Part shown: positions 7,415-10,168 of the stretch, piece by piece
Numbering within the stretch: position 1 is the stretch's first letter
Layout of the letters: each line of letters starts with the position of its first letter
Origin: an uncultured Lachnospiraceae bacterium
GTDB lineage: Bacteria; Bacillota; Clostridia; Lachnospirales; Lachnospiraceae
NCBI GenBank assembly: GCA_947068385.1
Contig: CAMTBF010000088.1
Span: 1 to 10,168 of the forward strand
Length of the DNA stretch: 10,168 nt
Reading direction: 5' to 3'
The notes under the pieces: generated by a model
Told to the model about the DNA's origin: nothing
The model's database searches: none
What the model saw: only the letters and a program-made list of their open reading frames with translations
Translations under genes and position numbers: made by a program

Positions 7415-8199
7415 TGGAGAGGAAGGGAACGGGAGGCGGCGTGGCGCTGTCAGGGCGGCTCCGGATGCTGGCGGACATGGTGACGCCGGGGAGCAGGCTG
7501 GTGGACGTGGGCTGCGACCATGGCTTTCTGTCCATCTATCTGGTGCAGGAGGGGGTATGTCCCGCGGCGCTGGCCATGGACGTGCGGGAAGGGCCTCTGG
7601 CGGCGGCGAGGCGCCATGTGGAGGCATACGGGCTCGGGGACTACATAACATTGCGCCTGTCGGACGGCCTGGCGGCATACGAGGCGGGGGAGGCGGAGGC
7701 GCTGGTCTGCGCCGGCATGGGCGGCAGGCTCATGGAGCGGATCCTGCGGGAGGGCATGGACCGGGCATGGGGGCTGCGGGAGCTGGTCCTGCAGCCCCAG
7801 TCGGAGATCCCCCGGTTCCGGGCGTTCCTGCGGCAGGCGGGATTTGGAATCGTGCAGGAGGATGCGATTCTGGAGGAAGGGAAGTATTACTTTGCCATGA
7901 AGGCCCGGCCCGGGGCAGGGGCTCCCGGGCAGATGCCGGAGGGCTGCGGCGGGGAGCGCGCCCCGGCGGGGGGAGGCGCGGAGGATGCCGGGAGGACGGG
8001 GCTGTACGACCTGTTCGGGGAGCATCTGCTGAGAGCAGGGCACCCGGTGCTCCTTGCCTATCTGCGGCAGCGCAGGGGCTACCTGGAGCGGCTGGGGGCG
8101 GCCCTGGAGGCGGCGGGCTCCGCCAGGGCCGGCGGCCGGCTGGAGGAGGTGCGGCGGGAGCTGGCGCAGATAGAGGCGGCGCTCTCCTGCCACGGATAG
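7414..8199 (+). CDS. trmK: tRNA (adenine(22)-N1)-methyltransferase TrmK
   Basis: TrmK uses S-adenosylmethionine to methylate N1 of A22 in the D-arm region of some bacterial tRNAs. The Rossmann-type fold starts after LSGRLRMLADMVTPG; the SAM-binding loop is LVDVGCDHGFLSIYL (29-43). AMDV (54-57), CAGMGGRLMERIL (98-110) and LVLQPQSEIPRFR (123-135) match the family blocks, and a coiled-coil-like C-terminal helix ends the protein. The 261 residues are somewhat longer than the B. subtilis protein, mainly because of a Gly/Ala/Pro-rich stretch at about 166-192 between the catalytic core and the C-terminal domain. The start is coupled to rpoD by a TGATG overlap but has no good ribosome-binding site. 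GTG 7441, with GGGAGG 4 bases upstream, is a real alternative that would remove nine residues (ERKGTGGG region). Cytoplasmic. A Nif3-like gene often follows trmK in Firmicutes, but not here. Confidence 0.92.
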   Translation: MERKGTGGGVALSGRLRMLADMVTPGSRLVDVGCDHGFLSIYLVQEGVCPAALAMDVREGPLAAARRHVEAYGLGDYITLRLSDGLAAYEAGEAEALVCAGMGGRLMERILREGMDRAWGLRELVLQPQSEIPRFRAFLRQAGFGIVQEDAILEEGKYYFAMKARPGAGAPGQMPEGCGGERAPAGGGAEDAGRTGLYDLFGEHLLRAGHPVLLAYLRQRRGYLERLGAALEAAGSARAGGRLEEVRRELAQIEAALSCHG

Positions 8200-8252
8200 C
8201 GCCGGGGGCGTAGGCAGGCCACGAGATAAAAATGCAGAAGGGAAGGTTGGAT

Positions 8253-9908
8253 ATGGTTACGATCACGATTCATGGGGAGCAGAAGCAGGTAGAGCAGGGA
8301 ACCACATACGAGGCCATCGCGGCTGCGTATCAGAAGGAATACGACGGCACCATCGCGCTGGTCAGCGCCAACGGCAAGATCAGGGAGCTGTTCAAAAAGG
8401 TGGTCAGGGACTGCACCATAGAATTCTTCACCCTGAAGGACAGCGTGGGGCATAAGTCCTATATCCGGGCGGCCAAGATGCTGTTTTTGAAGAGCATGCA
8501 GGATGCGTTCGGGGCAGAGGCGGCCAGAAAGAGCTGCGTGGAGTTCTCCATCGGGCGGGGGCTGTACATCAATACCCTGGGGACGGTGGCCGCCACGGAG
8601 GAGAACGCCGGGCGCATCAAGCGCAGGATGGGGGAGCTGGTGGAGGCGGGGACGCCTTTCATGAAGAAATCCTACCCCCTGGACGACGCCATAGAGCTGT
8701 TCCGGGAGAAGGGCATGGAGGACAAGGTGAAGCTGTTCCGGTTCCGCATGGGCTCTACGGTGAACATATACGAAATCGAGGGGTATTATGACTATTATTA
8801 CGGATATATGCTGCCCAACGCGGGATATATCAAGTGGTATGACGTGATCCCCTATGAGGAGGGCTTCATGCTGGTGCTGCCGCCTGAGTCCAACCCTACG
8901 GTGCTGGAGCCCTTCGGCGAGAGCAGGAAGCTGTTCGACACCATGGAGACCGCCAAGAGCTGGGGCAGGACGGCGGGCATCGAGACCGTGGGGGACCTGA
9001 ACGAGCAGATCTGCAGCGGCTCCGTCAGCGACCTGATTCTGGTCCAGGAGGCGAAGCAGGAGCGGATGATCGGGGAGATCGCGAAGGACATCGCCGGCAG
9101 GGAGAACGTGAAGTTCGTCATGATCGCGGGCCCCTCCTCCTCGGGCAAGACCAGCTTCTCCCACAGGCTCTCCATCCAGCTGCGCACCCTGGGCAAGGTG
9201 CCGCATCCCATCGCCCTGGACAATTATTTCGTGAACAGGGAGGACACCCCCAGGGACGAGAAGGGGGACTACAATTTCGAATGCCTGGAAGCCATAGACG
9301 TGAAGCTGTTCAACGAGAACATGGTGAAGCTCCTGGCCGGGGAGCGGGTGGAGCTGCCGGCGTTCAATTTCAAGGTGGGCCAGCGGGAGTACAGGGGGGA
9401 TTTCCTGCAGCTGGGGGAGGACGACATACTCGTCATCGAGGGGATCCACGGGCTCAACGAGAGGATGTCCTACGCCCTGCCGGAGGAGAGCAAGTACAAA
9501 ATCTACATCAGCGCCCTGACCACCCTGAACATAGACGCCCACAACCGCATCCCCACCACCGACGGCAGGCTGCTGCGCAGGATGGTCCGGGATGCCCGCA
9601 CCAGGGGCTCCAGCGCCCAGAGGACGATCCAGATGTGGCCCTCCGTGCGCAGGGGGGAGGAGGAGAACATCTTCCCCTTCCAGGAGGAGGCGGACGCCAT
9701 GTTCAACTCGGCGCTCGTCTACGAGCTGGCCATGCTGAAGACCTTCGCGGAGCCTCTGCTGTTCCAGATCCCCAAGGGGGAGCCGGAGTATTACGAGGCC
9801 AAGCGGCTCCTGAAGTTCCTGGACTACTTCCTCTGCGTGCCCAGCGAGAGCCTGCCGGTCAATTCCATCTGCAGGGAGTTCGTGGGAGGGAGCTGCTTCA
9901 ATGTGTGA
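8253..9908 (+). CDS. nucleoside kinase (uridine kinase-like) with N-terminal ThrRS-like TGS/second-additional domains
   Basis: This 551-residue two-part protein probably phosphorylates a nucleoside in pyrimidine salvage. Residues 1-60 form a beta-grasp TGS-like domain (MVTITIHGEQ...GTTYEAIA). About 61-225 resembles the second additional (editing) domain of threonyl-tRNA synthetase (GHKSYIRAAKMLF), but the HxxxH metal motif reads HKSYI, so editing chemistry is unlikely. A Tyr-rich patch, EGYYDYYYGYMLPNAGYIKW (175-194), follows. The C-terminal kinase has a P-loop GPSSSGKTS at 293-301, LDNYF (Asp323), VIEGIHGLN (394-402) and RRMVRDARTRG (442-452), as in uridine kinase/phosphoribulokinase proteins. 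ATG 8253 is preferred because GGAAGG lies 7 bases upstream and the TGS strand begins there; ATG 8232 would add seven residues with no ribosome-binding site. It starts 53 bases after trmK, so it may be co-transcribed. Exact substrate is not shown. Confidence 0.9.
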   Translation: MVTITIHGEQKQVEQGTTYEAIAAAYQKEYDGTIALVSANGKIRELFKKVVRDCTIEFFTLKDSVGHKSYIRAAKMLFLKSMQDAFGAEAARKSCVEFSIGRGLYINTLGTVAATEENAGRIKRRMGELVEAGTPFMKKSYPLDDAIELFREKGMEDKVKLFRFRMGSTVNIYEIEGYYDYYYGYMLPNAGYIKWYDVIPYEEGFMLVLPPESNPTVLEPFGESRKLFDTMETAKSWGRTAGIETVGDLNEQICSGSVSDLILVQEAKQERMIGEIAKDIAGRENVKFVMIAGPSSSGKTSFSHRLSIQLRTLGKVPHPIALDNYFVNREDTPRDEKGDYNFECLEAIDVKLFNENMVKLLAGERVELPAFNFKVGQREYRGDFLQLGEDDILVIEGIHGLNERMSYALPEESKYKIYISALTTLNIDAHNRIPTTDGRLLRRMVRDARTRGSSAQRTIQMWPSVRRGEEENIFPFQEEADAMFNSALVYELAMLKTFAEPLLFQIPKGEPEYYEAKRLLKFLDYFLCVPSESLPVNSICREFVGGSCFNV

Positions 9909-9939
9909 CGGCGTCCGGCCGCCTGTAATCGCTTTTGCG

Positions 9940-9954
9940 TCAGCGCCTGATTTT
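9940..9954 (+). terminator. weak possible terminator after the nucleoside kinase gene
   Basis: TCAG and CTGA (9940-9950) form a 4-bp stem with a CGC loop, followed by TTTT. A second short inverted repeat (GGCG...CGCC) lies closer to the stop codon, near 9910-9923. Both stems are short and the T-run is only four, so this is poor evidence. A terminator is expected here because an independent promoter for rnpB follows. Confidence 0.2.
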
Positions 9955-9958
9955 GCTC

Positions 9959-9987
9959 TTGTAATTTCGGGCGTCTGCCGTTATAAT
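9959..9987 (+). promoter_or_regulatory. sigma-A promoter for rnpB
   Basis: TTGTAA (9959-9964) and a perfect TATAAT (9982-9987) are separated by 17 bases, the ideal layout for the primary sigma factor encoded upstream. It lies in an AT-rich island within GC-rich DNA and points toward the RNase P RNA gene. Transcription should start near 9994, giving a leader of about 70-75 bases before the mature RNA. That leader would be made almost entirely of the two tandem hairpin units. Confidence 0.75.
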
Positions 9988-10063
9988 AGACCTTGGATAA
10001 TAGAATCTGTTTTTTGATTCTATTATAGACCTTGGATAATAGAATCTGTTTTTGATTCTATTA
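9987..10063 (+). repeat. two tandem 38-39 base units, each an 11-bp hairpin, in the rnpB leader
   Basis: Unit 1 (9987-10025, 39 bases) and unit 2 (10026-10063, 38 bases) begin TAGACCTTGG and are identical except for one T in the T-run (six versus five). Each holds ATAATAGAATC and its exact complement GATTCTATTAT. The arms are 9997-10007 with 10016-10026, and 10036-10046 with 10054-10064, around loops TGTTTTTT and TGTTTTT. The T-run sits in the loop, not after the stem, so these are not canonical terminators on either strand. They lie between the promoter and mature rnpB. A recent tandem duplication is the simplest origin; the function is unknown. Confidence 0.95.
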
Positions 10064-10067
10064 TTAG

Positions 10068-10168
10068 GAAGCGGTGAGTAGGATAGACGGTCGCGGGCTC
10101 CCGTAAAGGGGCCTGAGGAAAGTCCGGGCTTCACAGGGCAGGATGCCGGATAACGTCCGGTGGAGGCG
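10068..10168 (+). ncRNA. rnpB: RNase P RNA, type A, 5' part (runs off the window)
   Basis: rnpB encodes the catalytic RNA that trims the 5' leader from precursor tRNAs. The most conserved bacterial block, GAGGAAAGTCCGGGC, is at 10115-10129 and is followed by AGGGCAG at 10135-10141. Before it, GGGCTCC and GGGGCCT pair around CGTAAA to make helix P3. After it, CCGGA-TAACG-TCCGG at 10146-10160 forms helix P8. This order matches the ancestral type A fold found in Clostridia, not the type B fold of Bacillus. The 5' end near 10068 is an estimate, since the partner strand of helix P1 and most of the molecule lie beyond the right edge. The gene has its own promoter at 9959-9987, with a repeat-bearing leader in between. 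Confidence 0.94.

Noticed and set aside
6251..9542. Very long open frames on the minus strand, including about 475 codons at 6251-7678 and about 487 codons at 8079-9542
   Set aside because: They lie opposite strongly supported genes (rpoD, trmK, nucleoside kinase), have His/Leu/Arg/Pro-rich composition, no recognisable domains, and are expected from the GC-biased third codon positions of the real genes.
9987..10063. Tandem units as the start of a CRISPR array
   Set aside because: The units abut without unique spacers, there are only two, and no cas genes are present.
9987..10064. Tandem hairpins read as intrinsic terminators
   Set aside because: The T-run is in each loop and no T-run follows the stems on either strand; the stems are AT-rich and lie downstream of a good promoter driving rnpB.
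9940..10134. Minus-strand 64-codon frame across the rnpB leader
   Set aside because: It overlaps the promoter, the tandem repeats and the conserved RNase P RNA core; its repeated peptide merely reflects the DNA duplication.

Overview
The window is a GC-rich (roughly 60% G+C) stretch of a bacterial chromosome. All six main genes and the partial RNA gene at the end read left to right. The protein signatures (clostridial-type primase and primary sigma factor, zinc-ribbon membrane protein, TGS-containing nucleoside kinase) and the gene order dgt-dnaG-rpoD-trmK point to a Firmicute of class Clostridia, most likely family Lachnospiraceae. I cannot name a genus from the sequence alone. No mobile element, tRNA or CRISPR array is visible.

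Region 1 (about 1-3290) is an accessory-looking, co-directional three-gene cluster. It holds a condensation-fold acyl/alcohol acetyltransferase-like protein with an HHxxxDG motif, a small membrane protein with an N-terminal four-cysteine zinc ribbon and six predicted membrane segments, and an alpha/beta hydrolase of the hormone-sensitive-lipase type (HGGG, GDSAGG). An enzyme that could make esters next to one that could cut them, with a membrane protein between, suggests a shared job in lipid or small-molecule ester metabolism. The substrate is unknown.

Region 2 (about 3290-8200) is the conserved information-processing operon. It encodes a dGTP triphosphohydrolase-like HD protein (dgt), DNA primase (dnaG), the primary sigma factor (rpoD/sigA) and the tRNA A22 N1-methyltransferase (trmK). 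It links nucleotide pools, replication initiation, transcription initiation and tRNA modification. rpoD and trmK overlap by one base. The only sizeable internal gap, in front of rpoD, holds a hairpin next to the ribosome-binding site.

Region 3 (about 8200-10168) has a nucleoside (uridine-like) kinase fused to an N-terminal threonyl-tRNA-synthetase-like TGS region. After it comes an AT-rich island with a near-consensus sigma-A promoter, two tandem 38-39 base units that each fold into an 11-bp hairpin, and the 5' part of the RNase P RNA gene (rnpB, type A), which runs off the window edge.

Most of the window is ordinary and conserved. The best candidates for a second look are the duplicated hairpin unit between the rnpB promoter and the mature RNA, the ester-metabolism trio with its zinc-ribbon membrane protein, and the arrangement of starts and hairpins in front of rpoD.
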